A DNA stretch of 64,000 nt, taken from NCBI GenBank assembly GCA_003254885.1, contig QANT01007188.1, positions 1 to 64,000 on the forward strand. The letters run 5' to 3'. Each line of letters opens with the position of its first letter. Within the stretch, counting starts at the first letter, position 1. This document shows, in pieces, positions 11,284-22,821 of the stretch. Below the pieces are notes generated by a model, which was given only the letters and a program-made list of their open reading frames with translations, was not told where the DNA came from and ran no database searches. The DNA is from Purshia tridentata (Eukaryota; Streptophyta; Magnoliopsida; Rosales; Rosaceae). A program made the translations under genes and the position numbers.

Positions 11284-14200
11284 ATGAAGTGGTCACCATG
11301 GCCAAGTGGGTCAACGAAGAAGTTTCACGTGAAGGTGAACCAGTTGAAGCTCCAAGGATTCAATGTGGAAGATGGGTTTAGAAACAGAGTTGCTATGGTT
11401 GAGGTGAAATGGAAGGGGCCTAAGCCCGGAGGCCCCGGTCTATTAGTCCCGTTCTATGGAAGATCCAAAAGCCAGAAAAACTACACCAGCCACAGAAAAT
11501 TGGGCAAAGGCGATCGAATCATTGAATGGGATGACGAGTTTCAGAGCCTCTGTAATTTTGGATTGAAACAGGGGCAGGGTCAGAGTGGTTGTTCTTTCAT
11601 CCCCTGGGATTTGTGTTTCACTTTGTTACATGTAAGTTTGAATTAATTTGATTGATTTTCTGTTAACGTCAATGGGTTTGATTCTGTTTTTGTTTGAATT
11701 TGATTGATTAAACATCTTGGGTTCTTCAATATTAGGATATCAAATTAATTAATTAATTTATTTATTATTTGGGTTGGGTGTGTGGATTTTAGGGGGAGAG
11801 TGCGGAATCGAGGACTCATATGGCGGTTATGGGGAGGGTGTCGCTGAATTTAGCAGAAATGGCTTCGATGATGAAGTCTCAGATTCAGAAAAAGCTCGCT
11901 GTGCCTTTGAAAATGGAGGGGATGATGCCCAGCGAAGCTACGCTCATGGTAATTAGTTAATTAATTATTATTATTATTTTTCTAATTTCTTGTTTGGCGG
12001 TAATTAAGTTCGTTATTAATTGTTGATTTACTTAATCGCAAATTAAGGTTGCAGTGCAGGACAAGAATGTTGTTTCAATTTTTGGTCATATCGTTTGTGT
12101 CAGAAAAAAGTTGACGTTTTTTATCAGCCGCTTTTATTGGAAGAAATTGCAACGAAATTTAAGACTATAGTTAGCTGTTTGTTTCACCTTTTTAAGTCCC
12201 ATTTAAAAAAAGCCAATTTATTTGGTCATCTTTTTTTCCTAATTGGGAAATAATATTAGATGGGTAATATTCTCTTGTTTTTTTGTGGCAAAAGGGTAAT
12301 ATTCTTTTGTCAAAATAAGACCCACATGGTGAATGGGCTAGATGATGCTTGTCATCTCTTTCTAAAATGGGCGACAATCCTTATTTTGAAAAGTTTCTAA
12401 TTTTAGCTTTTTGAGAATTAAAAATGTTGGGATTATCGTGAAGTTGGTCGAATTTATATAGTTTGGTTGAGTGAGAGGGGTCATTTTTTTAGAAAACCAC
12501 CCAAAAATCAAAATTATTTAACTTTTCAAAATATTTATTAAAGTTATAATTAAAATGAGTTATTTTCTAAAGTTTTTCTTAATTATCGGAGCCTATGGGC
12601 CACATTGAAAATTGTAGTGAAACTTAAAAAAAGACTGCTCGCTTGCTCTCCTAATGTTGATTTATGGCTTTTTAATGTTGATTGGTACTGCAGGTTTGTC
12701 TAAGCTTTGCTGAGGTAAGAAACTCGCATGACCCGGCAGGAATCGTTCCAGACTCGGCCGAGTCAGACAAAGACAGGTTGGTTCGAGGAGTGAACTACTT
12801 CAGGAGCTTCAGAAAGGCAAACAATGAGAGGAAGGGTTATGGTGACCGAGTCACTTCTAGTGACACGGATGTTAGGATCGATTAGATAGAATGGGAAAAA
12901 CACAACAGGAGCTTCAGAAAGGCAAACAATGAGAGGAAGGTTTATGGTGACCGAGTCACTTCTAGTGACACGGACGAGTCATCATGTTCAGACTCAGAAG
13001 GGTCACTATGGAATGAACCCATCTCCACTGGTGTCCACAGAAATGTAGAGTTGATTTCAAGGACCGAGTTGGGATCGTCCCTCAGCTCCGAGACCAAGTT
13101 TAACTCGGACGAGAAGAGTTGGTTGTCAAGGAAGAGAAGGTGGTTGAATGGCAGACCACCAAAGAGAAAAGTAGAGCCCTTGGAGAAGACTAGTAGGGGC
13201 AATGCAATACAAATTTCTAATGGCAATTATCACAGTGATTCTATACAGGTATATATATGTTAGGACCATGCTATAGTTCAATGCTTCTACTTAGTTTGAT
13301 ATATATTATCAGTGCATTCTTTAAAAGTTAAGTTTTTTGAACATGATGAACATGATGGTTGTCTAATATGGTATTAGAGTTTTAGTTCTTAAAAATTATA
13401 AATTTGAAACCTTCAATTTTCATCCCCCCTTGGTTTTTAACTTGCAAGATGAGATTGCATCTACATCTTGTATTTGTCTGTCTATGTGAAAGAGTGTTAA
13501 CTTGACATACATTATTAGCCTTTTCCTAATAATTTACATTTTGGGGGTTCTAATGGTTTTACCACTTTGATGAGATCAAAAGAATGTCCCAAATAATGGT
13601 CATTTTGATTTTCATTTTTCTCCAGAAATCAGATGCTGTTGAATATTCTTCACAATCACACTACCAACATGGAAATTGCATCACAAGTAGCTGGGAAGTA
13701 AAGAAAGTAGTTAGCAGAGATGGGCAGGCAAAGCTCAAAACCAATGCGTTCTTTGCCTCCTTTGATCAACTTAGTGAGAAGGCCGCTGGACAGAGTGCCT
13801 GCACAGTTCTAGTTGCAGTCATCGCCCACTGGCTGCATTCAAACCGAGACTCAATGCCTACAAGACCCGAATTTGACAGCCTCATAACACAAGGTTCATC
13901 AGAGTGGCAAAAACTTTGCAGCAATGATGCTTACATAAACCTGTTTCCCAACAAACACTTTGACCTTGAAACAATTCTAGAAGCTGATCTTAGACCTCTG
14001 GCTGTCTCGCCGGAGAAATCTTTTATTGGATTCTTCAGCCCCGAGAAGTTTGAGTGCTTGAAAGGGCACATGTCATTCGACGATATATGGGGTGAGATAG
14101 GTAAACACACCAAGTTATACGAACCGACAATATACATAGTGAGTTGGAACGACCATTTTTTCGTGTTGAAGGCTGAAGCTGATGCATACTATATCATCGA

Positions 14201-14525
14201 TTCACTGGGTGAGAGGCTCTTTGAGGGGTGTAACCAGGCATACATACTAAGGTTTGACAACTCCAGTGTCATGTATGGGAATGCAAAGAAAAAAGAGGAA
14301 AGCCAAGAAGTAATATGCAGAGGAAAAGAGTGTTGTAGAGAGTTCATCAGAAGATTTCTTGCAGCCATACCAGTTGGCCAACTTGTGGAGGAAGAGAAAA
14401 AGAGAGCAGTTCCTATATTACCCCTCCACCAGCGTTTACAGATTGAGTTCCACTACACCTCTTCTTCTTGTTTTAGTTCTTCTGCAACTTCTTCCACTTA
14501 CTCTCTCTTTTCAAATGAAGAGTGA
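11284..14525 (+). CDS. NT-C2 (EEIG1/EHBP1 N-terminal) domain protein, with an in-frame stop in exon 3
   Basis: Four exons, all joined in phase 0: 11284-11631, 11793-11948, 12694-13248 and 13626-14525. The N-terminus (exons 1-2, about 168 residues) is the NT-C2 domain, a membrane-associating C2-like fold, with KKFHVKVNQLKLQG and a conserved GRVSLNLAE strand. Exon 4 carries the conserved C-terminal region of this plant family (words such as FFASFDQLSEKAAGQSAC and YIVSWNDHFFVLKAEADAY). Close relatives I recall are At3g11760 and At5g04860, of unclear function. The oddity is in exon 3: a 105-bp partial duplication keeps the frame but brings a TAG at 12883-12885, so the protein would end at about 231 residues instead of about 650. 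All splice sites look intact, so this is a recent lesion, a variable allele or an assembly error. Confidence 0.8.
12801..12974 (+). repeat. Direct repeat inside exon 3 of the NT-C2 gene
   Basis: A 69-nt stretch occurs at 12801-12869 and again at 12906-12974 with a single mismatch. The offset is 105 nt, that is 35 codons. The 36 nt between the copies have no match nearby and contain the in-frame TAG. The second copy runs on into the conserved serine-rich region. Confidence 0.92.
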
Positions 14526-15549
14526 AGAGTGTATAGAAATCAAGTAGCTGAATTGTACAGTAAGGGTTGGTTCCTTTTCCATTTTGTTGATACTCTTGGG
14601 ATTAGAAAGAAATTTTGAATGAGATTGAAATCTATATAGGCTAAATGTTAGATTACAAAAGTGAAAAGTAACTCTAAACAGAAAGATGAGCTTTGAAAGT
14701 AGTTTTTATCCTCTATTTAAAGAATATGCTGAAGCAAAATAAGATCAGAATTTGTTTAGACCCCACAGATAGCCCTTTACAATCACAAATATTAGTCACT
14801 AGGCTCACCACTCGTACAAGGTTGCAAACAAGCAGCCCCATCCAGTCATTCATTAATAATTGTTTCCCCTTATTTAAACAAGAAGAAAAAGGGTCCACAC
14901 CACAGGCACAAAAGCATAATGACTACACATAATAGATGTATTAAAGCGACAACCCTTGTCCCCCACTCACGCAAACAACAATCCCCATACAGTTCTTTTT
15001 CTTACTCAAATTTTCCCCCACTTCAGTAAATAGACCAATCAAAAGGTGGGTCCACAACCTTATCAGCAATAATGACCAATGAATCAAGATTTATTTCTCT
15101 AAACAGTAATGTTTAGGTTTGCGTGAAGAGATGGGTTTTGGGTTTTGGGTTTTGCCTCCTCCATTTTTGTATAGATGATTAGATCCCATACCTAATTTCC
15201 AAACACAACCCCAACAGTCCTTTGAATCTCTAAGTCACACAATTACAAGGCCAGTAGAACCAAACCCAACCTTACAACTGTTAAAATATTAACCCCAAAC
15301 AAAAATCTTCATCAAGTTCATTAAGTTCATACCATAACTACATAGAGTTCTACGTTCTAGAAAGCATCATGCATGACATGACACTTTTTTTAGTTCACTA
15401 CTTAGTATTTTATGTTTTACAACACCGCAAAAGCAGCTCAGTTCAGTACTCTGCAATGTAGCTAGGAAGTACATCAAGATTGCAAAGAAAGCTTTCAGCA
15501 TTACATAAATGTCAAGAACCTAAAGCAACTAACTAAAGCAAGAGTCGGT
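14526..15549. other. Spacer between convergent NT-C2 and KIX-like genes
   Basis: The two genes converge here, so both 3' untranslated regions should lie in this kilobase. No further gene, RNA gene or transposon was recognised. Three GGGTTTT units near 15131-15154 are a simple repeat. Confidence 0.5.
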
Positions 15550-17351
15550 CTACAAACCTCCATTTCTCATACTTCCAGCCAAGCAGCTGAACGGAAGCTC
15601 CGGCTGCCTCCAAAATTTGGTATCCTCTGTTGGGTGATTAAAAGCTGCCTTTCGCTTTCTCATTGTGGCTTGCACATTCATGCATTCGCCTTCAACACTC
15701 CGCCTACTTGGATAGGAGTCTATTGGGCCATATTTATTACCCTTAGGAAAGAAAGAGATCTGTTTATCCAATTGAGGTGTGTGATCACCATACTTGGTCC
15801 CTTCCTGTGCACCAACATCTTTGACATTCTGAGGCTGACTGTTTTCACCACTTGGGCATTGACTAGTAGAGAGTGGGCCTAACCGGAGAGACAGATCACA
15901 CCCGATTGTACATGGGTTCTGATCAGGGTAGTCCTTTTCATCTGTTTGTGTGCAGTTATTTGATTTATCTCCATTACAGAACAGGTTTGAAACAACGCCC
16001 GTATTGGCAGGCTCTAAAGGGTTAGAAACTGGCTTAGGAAGGATGAGAAAACCAGGCTTGAGTTCTTCAAACTGAGGAAAATTTCCATAGTAGAGAGGGT
16101 ATGAAGAAAAGTTAGTTGTTGCCTGATTTTCCCTAAGAAAGCATTGCTCGGAACCAGGAGGAGGAACATTTTCGGATGCAAAGCCAAATTTCACAGATTC
16201 AGAGCCAACAGGGCATCTAGATTCAGAGCCAAGATAGGTTGAATTAATAGTTTTCGGTTTCAAAAAATTCGAACAATGAGGCCTATACTGTGAACTGGAT
16301 GTGTAATCCCTTTGACTAGCATTCTCTACTACGGTATGAGAAACATCAGAAGTGATAGGACTCAGATAACACCTCGGATTAGTATTCCGTTGGCTCCTCG
16401 AATTTCTTCTCGCTATGCACCCCAGAATGAGAGCAGCTGGGTTGTTAAATGGTAAAATTTAGAGAGACTTACACAGAAAGAGTACATACAATTGAAATTA
16501 GCAGTCTTTTAGTGGAGAACTACATGCATAGTACCCAAACACATGCTCTTCTTAATCAATATCAAGAATTTGTCTTATCCAACACTATATTAATAATGAT
16601 GAAAACCCAGATGCAGATATCCAGAGCTGAATTCAACAGGTAGAAATTGAAGTCAAAGTTGTTTAGCTACCTTCAATACAAGGCTGAAGAAACTCTCCAG
16701 TTTCAGAACTCTCTTCACGCCGAATTATCGTGTTAATGGCATCATTCGTTCGGTCCCAAAGTGTTTTAAGGTCCATGTACTCGGCCTATAAAAGAACAAA
16801 GTTGCAAAGCACAAATTTAAAAGAACCAAATAACTAAATCCAGCTAAGCATACAAAACCTCTGCTTTGCTACTAAGAAAATGCAGAAAATGGAAAGAGCA
16901 AAATCGAATTCTTAAACACAACCTCAATAGTATTTGGATTGAGGGTAAGTAATTTTGATTTAGATAAGAGTAGTAAAAGAGAACCCAAAAAATTAACAAA
17001 GACTACCTCAGAATTGGCCTTTGAGTACATAATTTCTTCTGCTTTCAGCACAACTACAGGGAGCTTCTCTTGCCATTCTTTGTTCTTCTTAGTAGCTGAG
17101 CTATGGATCTCATTGACAATCCTAAGAAAACACATAAGTAAGTGATTCAAGAGACAAATAAACATATGCAGGGATGCACAAGTTAAGCATTTCCTAGCCC
17201 AGAAAAACAAAAAATAGTGCAAATTCAGAGTTGAGATGGGAGTGGAGAACCCGAAGATTTCTTTAATGAGAGAACCTCTCATGGGTTGGTGTCTTTCACT
17301 ATGCCAAGCTCTTCTGACACACTCATAAGGTCTTGGGCCTGATCTTGGCAT
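15550..17351 (-). CDS. Plant-specific KIX-like nuclear protein (At4g32295-like)
   Basis: Four exons on the minus strand: 17351-17251, 17121-17007, 16785-16671 and 16436-15550. They join to 405 residues. The N-terminus has the highly conserved block RPYECVRRAWHS-RHQPMRGSLI followed by a predicted helical bundle (VNEIHSSATKKNKEWQEKLP, VLKAEEIMYSKANSE, EYMDLKTLWDRTNDAINTII). I recall this block as a KIX-like fold, a docking domain for transcription activators; Arabidopsis At4g32295 is the likely counterpart. The long last exon is poorly structured, with a Leu-rich LSLRLGPL word and a basic RKRKAAF motif that may be a nuclear signal. The fold name and function come from family memory. A CT-repeat (GA on the plus strand) sits 16 nt before the ATG. 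Confidence 0.85.
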
Positions 17352-17363
17352 CTTCAGCGATTC

Positions 17364-17366
<3 letters not shown>

Positions 17367-17399
<33 letters not shown>
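17367..17399. repeat. GA/CT microsatellite in the leader of the KIX-like gene
   Basis: A run of about 16 GA dinucleotides on the plus strand, read as CT in the mRNA leader, directly upstream of the start codon. Such repeats are common in plant 5' leaders and are often length-variable. Confidence 0.9.
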
Positions 17400-17402
<3 letters not shown>

Positions 17403-17596
17403 GGGCAGAGCTGTGTTTCCTGAGAGAAAGAAATCTCTTAAACTCCAAGCTCTATGAGAAGTTGAGAAGTTGTGGTAACTTCTGCAGTTCTGCTTGTGCC
17501 TTGCTTTCTTCTTAATTGCCCTCCCTCAAAAGACTTTTCTTTTCTAAGCACACTGACCAAAATGCAGTTCCACCAAGATTTTAAGTAGTACAAAAG

Positions 17597-17633
17597 AGAG
17601 AGAGGGAGAGAGGGAGAGAGAGAGAGAGAGAAG
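17597..17633. repeat. GA-rich simple repeat
   Basis: Imperfect GA/GGA repeat about 245 bp upstream of the KIX-like start codon. A GAGA-type promoter element is possible; otherwise simple sequence. Confidence 0.7.
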
Positions 17634-18079
17634 GGACAAGGGGCCTGAAGGCTATTTTTTTTTCTTAATTTTCTGTCAGAAACTCAATAATTTCAAAAGG
17701 GTTTCAATTGATGAGTTTGGTGTGTCCCCCACTCATCCACATGCCTGCTTCCCCCAACCCCAGGAGTCCCTCTCTCTTCTTAATTGTTTTTTGTTTTGGC
17801 TCTCTCTCTCTCTCCACTCTAATGCTGTGCCACGCCCCCTATAACGGGGATAGGCAAGTTTATCTCAGGACTTAAGTAATGGTGTGGGGGATGAGAGTTC
17901 AGAGTTTTGATAAACTGGTCACTGTCGATCGCCTAAGCAGCCCCAACCTCACACTGTAACAATGGCAGAAAAGGAGCTCTACAATGTGTACAATTTACGG
18001 CAGAGGATTTTACACAAATTATTTGACCCCAAAAAAAAAAAAATCAGTGTAATGAAATCTAAAGACTTAATTATACTAA

Positions 18080-18229
18080 GAAAAATGCTAAGTCTAACTT
18101 TTATTATCAACTTCTATCATCACTTTACTTAAAATGATAATTCTTCTTTTTTTAAGGTTTTTTTTAATTTTAATATACAATATATGAATATCATACAAGG
18201 CGAGAAAAAAAAGTTAGGATGTTTAGCAC
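18080..18229. mobile_element. Small MITE-like element
   Basis: About 150 bp whose ends form an imperfect inverted repeat: AATGCTAAGTCTAACTTTT on the left and, read in reverse complement on the right, AGTGCTAAACATCCTAACTTTTT. The GCTAA tip resembles the MITE at 54090, which suggests the same broad Mutator-like group. Flanking target duplication is weak (TACT only). Confidence 0.4.
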
Positions 18230-19113
18230 TACTGTCTAAAACTTTTTCAAGCTGCATTTTAGTCTGCTTCGCTTATTGTTTTTCAATTTTTGTATATATT
18301 TTCACATGATAAGCATATGAACTTCAAAATTTAAAGCTTTTGTCTCTTAAAAGTCAGTCATGTAATTATTATGTTCAAATATTTGACAAAAATTTGATAA
18401 AATAGACTGAAATGAGTAATATAAAAAAGTTTGTGAAGTTAAAAGTAAAGTTTATGAACTTAAATGAGATTTGGAGTAAAGTTAACTCAAATATCTCTCA
18501 GTTAAATTTGATGCGGAACGAAAATGCTGAGGGAGTGATAAGTCAACTTTTTTTTTTGGACCACTGAGTAGTGAGTGATAAGTCAAGTTAATTGTGATGT
18601 GATTCAGTCCTTGACACTATAGGAAATTATGTTTCATCAAACTTGAAGCGTGTAGTTTGGTTTGGCCTTAAATTCAAAGGAGATTGGGGTGGCAACACAA
18701 TTTATTAGACGGAAAGCTTATTTTTTGTACCATTAGCATTAGGCATGTAAAGTTTGTGAGACCACTCGGACATTTAAGTTAAACATCTTAAACATCAACA
18801 TCTTGCATTTTAAAAATAGGAGCCTTAAATATCATTCTTTTGAAATACAGAATTTTAAAGGCAAATTTTGCCATTCAGTTCTTTATCAATTGCTATCAAG
18901 TATAGTTTCCACCACACAGCTGGAATTAAATCCACCAGAAATGAGCTATAATGTTTCACATTAGAAAAATAGAGTATCTTGGGCAACTTTTATTTGTAAG
19001 CTAGTTTTTTAAGGACGAGTTTTACTACTATTTGGACTAAAATCATATATATGGACTATTATGAAGAGGAAGATCAATTTTTGGAAGCATATATGGGAGG
19101 CTATGCTCAATGA

Positions 19114-20309
19114 GGGGTGGGTGTGGTACGGTAACCGTACCGAAACCTTGATACCGCCGTGCCGACCGTTAGAGGTCGAAACCCTGTTTTTGTTTCCGAT
19201 ATCGTTCCGACAGTATGTGGTAACCGCTGTTTTCGGTGTCAGTCGGAGAGGTGCGGCATCGGACGGTATTGGGCTTGCCGACATATGGAGAAATAAAACT
19301 TAGAGAGATAAAGATAGGGAGAGAGATAAAACAGAGGGGGAGAGAAATAAAACTGAGAGCAAGATAAAGACAAAGAGAGGGAAAGGGATGAGAGAAAGAG
19401 AGAAAGAGAGAGAGACAGATAGAGAGGGAGGTTCTAGTGATGGGGTCTGAGATGGTGGTGGACTGGTGGTAGCTGGGATGGAAGGAAAATTTTGAGATGC
19501 AAAGATGGCCATGGCTGGGATTGAAGGAAAATTTTGAGACTCAGGTTCCCATTGATAAAGATGTTGCTGCAATTAATATCTCTGTGAATGATGCATGGCT
19601 CATGCGAGTGGAGGTACTCTAATCTTTCAAGTATCTCTTTTTGCCCTCTTCTTCAGCTTTGATAGACACTGTCTCCTTATCCCTGTATTCCATTAGATTT
19701 CCAGATGGTGGTGGCTGAGGAATATTAACGTGTTAATTGGGTGTGGCTGGTGTGGTGTACTGGTGTTTGATTGGGCTTTGACAACAACAAAAAAATCCAA
19801 GGAAAGGCCCAAATAAATATACAATCTCTGTGAATGATGCATGGCTCATGCGAGTGGAGCTACTCTAATCTTTCAAGTATCTCTTTTTGCCCACTTCTTC
19901 AGCTTTGATAGACACTGTCTCCTTATCCCTGTATTCCATTAGATTTCCAGATGGTGGTGGCTGAGGAATATTAACGTGTTAATTGGGTGTGGCTGGTGTG
20001 GTGTACTGGTGTTTGATTGGGCTTTGACAACAAAAAAAAATCCAAGGAAAGGCCCAAATAAATATACAATACAATGGCCCAAAACACAAGACAATAAAAA
20101 AAACATAAACCAAATTTAAAAAAAGAAGAAGAAGAGAATGAAATTGGTATTATTTCAGTATTGGTATACCGTTGGTATGTGTATATCAATACCATCATTG
20201 ATATTATATTAATCAGTATGGTATAGTATTTGTGCCAATACCATTTTAGTACATTTTTATATCGTACCGTGTGGTATTTTTTGGTATTGCGGTATAAAAA
20301 CCCAGCCCT
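19114..20309. mobile_element. Non-autonomous DNA transposon, hAT-like, about 1.2 kb
   Basis: The ends are GGGGTGGGT on the left and, in reverse complement, AGGGCTGGGT on the right, flanked by the 5-bp direct repeat AATGA (19109-19113 and 20310-20314). Sub-terminal zones are crowded with short GGTAT/ATACC and ACCG/CGGT words in both orientations, as in hAT elements. The interior holds a strand-biased polypurine tract (about 19297-19435) and a 246-bp tandem duplication. No transposase frame is present. A 5-bp duplication is unusual for hAT (8 bp expected), so the superfamily is uncertain. Confidence 0.5.
19578..20069. repeat. 246-bp tandem duplication
   Basis: Two head-to-tail copies, 19578-19823 and 19824-20069, differ by only a few bases and a short length change in an A-run. 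High similarity means the duplication is young compared with the surrounding element. Confidence 0.93.
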
Positions 20310-21711
20310 AATGAATACAATGTGTTTGAATTAATTGGGATGATCCTTGGTTGAAGTGCATATTTGAGTTAAGACAAACATGGGCTATTGCATATGTTAA
20401 TGTGCTATAAACAAAATATTTAAGGTCGGATCATGATGTGGTATAGTTCTTTAAGCATTTTGAGAGAGCGCTTAACGACAAACAATATAAAGGATTATGA
20501 TTTATGCCAAAAATTGGCTAATGTGAAAGTACCAGCTGTTAACATTTTGAAGCAAGCATAAAATTAAAGGGGTTGAAAAATAATGGAGGGGCAAGGCCAC
20601 TTCCGGCTTATGAATAGCTCCATCCCTGACAACGATGATAGTTTCCAGTAATCTGACAAGGGCGATGGCTAGCTCCGTGGGAAAGAAGGTGATAACTGGA
20701 ATGGTGAGTGAAAAAGAATAAACTCAAACCCTCAAAAGTAAAAAATTAAAATACTGACATTAAATTTTTTTATAATTAATGAAAAGTCATTGAACATTTA
20801 GTGTTCAAATATTTACGTTTCATATAAATTTGTAACCCAATCTAAAATGTAATGCTCTAAAACACTATTGATATTTGATAATCTTAATTTTTTATATTGT
20901 TATACCTCAATCAATTCTTAAATAAAATGATATTAGACGAACAAAAATTTATTTAAACAAAATCCATCAAGTTCACCTTTTAATAAAATCTTTTTAAATC
21001 AATGAGCTTTTTAATACAACTAAATTTATAAAATTTATAAAATTTTGAATTGAATGCTATTGAATTTCTTTAAAATTTATAAAATTCTGAATTTTATTAA
21101 CTTTAAAATGTATTACAACCCCAAATTGAATACACCATTAAGTTAGATATGACTATTTTTGGATGAGAGAAGTTGAGAAGTTGAGAGTGCTTTTCTCCCA
21201 AGTCCCACCAAGCACAATTGTGAGCCCGAACGCATCATAACACCTCCCACTTACGAGACCCACATCTTCTGCATGCCACCCACGTGTGCAGTTGCCATGA
21301 TATCCAAGTATCCAACACTCTCTCTTCAACTCAACTTCAAGGTCACAACTCACAACCCAATGCGGGCCATGCCCACCCGATCCACTTTGATCCAACGGAT
21401 CCTATTTGTCAGATCGTACTGTGTTGGCTATAAGTTAGACCCACAAAAACATGAGCCATGTCATGCACTGAAATTCTATTTATAGGATAAATACGAGCGA
21501 TCATTACGGAATCCTACCCAAACCACTATACGGAATTTTAATTACTTTGCATTAAAGCGCTTTTAAGTTCTTCCAAATAAAAAAAAAAAGCACTTTTAGG
21601 TTGTAAATAAGCTTATGTCTGGCACTCTTATCTCCTCCGCCGTCAATGACCATCCTTTTCCACCAAATCTCACTCTCCAACTCTCTCTCTCTCACAAACC
21701 AAACAACAACC
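20310..21711. other. Spacer and promoter of the GT14 gene
   Basis: No gene recognised. A TATA-like TATTTATA at 21477-21484 lies 228 bp before the chosen ATG of the glycosyltransferase and may be its core promoter. The rest is AT-rich. Confidence 0.4.
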
Positions 21712-22821
21712 ATGCTTTCGCCTACTCCACTCTCTCTCATCTGTGCCATTCTACTCTGTTTGCCTCTAGCCATAATCTTCACCATCTCCAGCCCAGCCAC
21801 CCCCACTACCATTGCCACCACCGACAACCTCAAAACCCACCAAAAACTCAACCTCATTCCGCCACCCAAACCGCCTCTCCCCTCAGACGACCACTCTCTC
21901 TTCCGACTCGCTGCCAGAGTCAACTCGCGCCCACCCCGATTCCAAACCCCCAAAATCGCTTTCCTCTTCCTCACCACCTCCCCTCTTCCCTTCGCCCCTC
22001 TTTGGGAGCTCTTCTTCAAACAAACCCCTAAAGCCCTTTTCACCGTCTACGTCCACGCTGACCCGCGATTCCCATACGACCCGCCCTTTACCGGCGTTTT
22101 CGCCGGCCGAGTCATCCCCTCAAAACCCGCCCAGCGCTTCACCGCCTCTCTAATCTCCGCCACGCGCCGCCTACTAGCCCACGCGCTGCTCGACGACCCC
22201 TTAAACTCCATGTTCGCCCTTCTCTCACCTTCTTGCATTCCCCTCCACTCCTTCAACTTCACTTACCGGACTCTGGCCCGATCCAAGAAGAGTTTCATCG
22301 AGATACTCGAAAACGAGGTGGGAGCGTACGACAGGTGGGCGGCGCGTGGGGCGGACGCGATGCTTCCGCAGGTGAAGTTGGAGGAGTTTCGGATCGGGTC
22401 CCAGTTCTGGGTCCTAAAGCGGAAGCACGCGAGGCTCGTAGTGAGTGACAGAAGACTTTGGGAAAAGTTTAAGCTACCGTGCGAGCGGTGGGACACGTGT
22501 TACCCGGAAGAAAATTACTTTCCCACCCTCATCAACATGCGCGACCCCGGCGGGTGCGTGCCCGCCACGCTCACGCACGTGGACTGGACGGGGAGAATCG
22601 ACGGGCACCCCCGCACGTACGAGGCCGAGGAGGTGGGGCCCGAATTGATCCGGTCGCTGAGGGACGCCAGGCCCAGGTACGGTGACGAGAAGGAGAGCAA
22701 GAACGTCTCCGATTGGTCCGTGAGGGAGCGGCGTGACCCCTTCTTGTTTGCGAGGAAATTCCCGCCAGATGCGATCGAGCCGTTGATGAGTATAGCCAAT
22801 GACGCCATATTCCAAGATTAG
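21712..22821 (+). CDS. Core-2/I-branching beta-1,6-N-acetylglucosaminyltransferase family protein (GT14)
   Basis: Intronless type II membrane protein of 369 residues, a glycosyltransferase family 14 member expected in the Golgi. I chose the ATG at 21712 because a hydrophobic anchor (about residues 7-28) follows it at once; an in-frame ATG at 21646 would add 22 Ser/Thr-rich residues. Features seen: a proline-rich stem, the strand KIAFLFLTTSPLPFAPLWE at the start of the catalytic domain, ARGADAMLPQV, the family block LEEFRIGSQFWVLKRKHA, and CYPEENYFPTL with the acidic residues typical of the active site. The exact acceptor and sugar are unknown for most plant members. The second half is notably GC-rich with many G/C-ending codons, unlike its neighbours. 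Likely counterpart of At4g32290. Confidence 0.92.
   Translation: MLSPTPLSLICAILLCLPLAIIFTISSPATPTTIATTDNLKTHQKLNLIPPPKPPLPSDDHSLFRLAARVNSRPPRFQTPKIAFLFLTTSPLPFAPLWELFFKQTPKALFTVYVHADPRFPYDPPFTGVFAGRVIPSKPAQRFTASLISATRRLLAHALLDDPLNSMFALLSPSCIPLHSFNFTYRTLARSKKSFIEILENEVGAYDRWAARGADAMLPQVKLEEFRIGSQFWVLKRKHARLVVSDRRLWEKFKLPCERWDTCYPEENYFPTLINMRDPGGCVPATLTHVDWTGRIDGHPRTYEAEEVGPELIRSLRDARPRYGDEKESKNVSDWSVRERRDPFLFARKFPPDAIEPLMSIANDAIFQD

Noticed and set aside
15131-15154. GGGTTTT repeat as an interstitial telomere
   Set aside because: The plant telomere unit is TTTAGGG; this unit lacks the A and has only three copies.
16872-17351. Reading the KIX-like first exon straight through its intron
   Set aside because: The conserved protein continues only after splicing at 17250/17122; the read-through part is T-rich intron.
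21552-22043. Long minus-strand open frame opposite the GT14 gene
   Set aside because: It is a shadow of the GC-rich coding strand; the plus-strand frame has clear family motifs.
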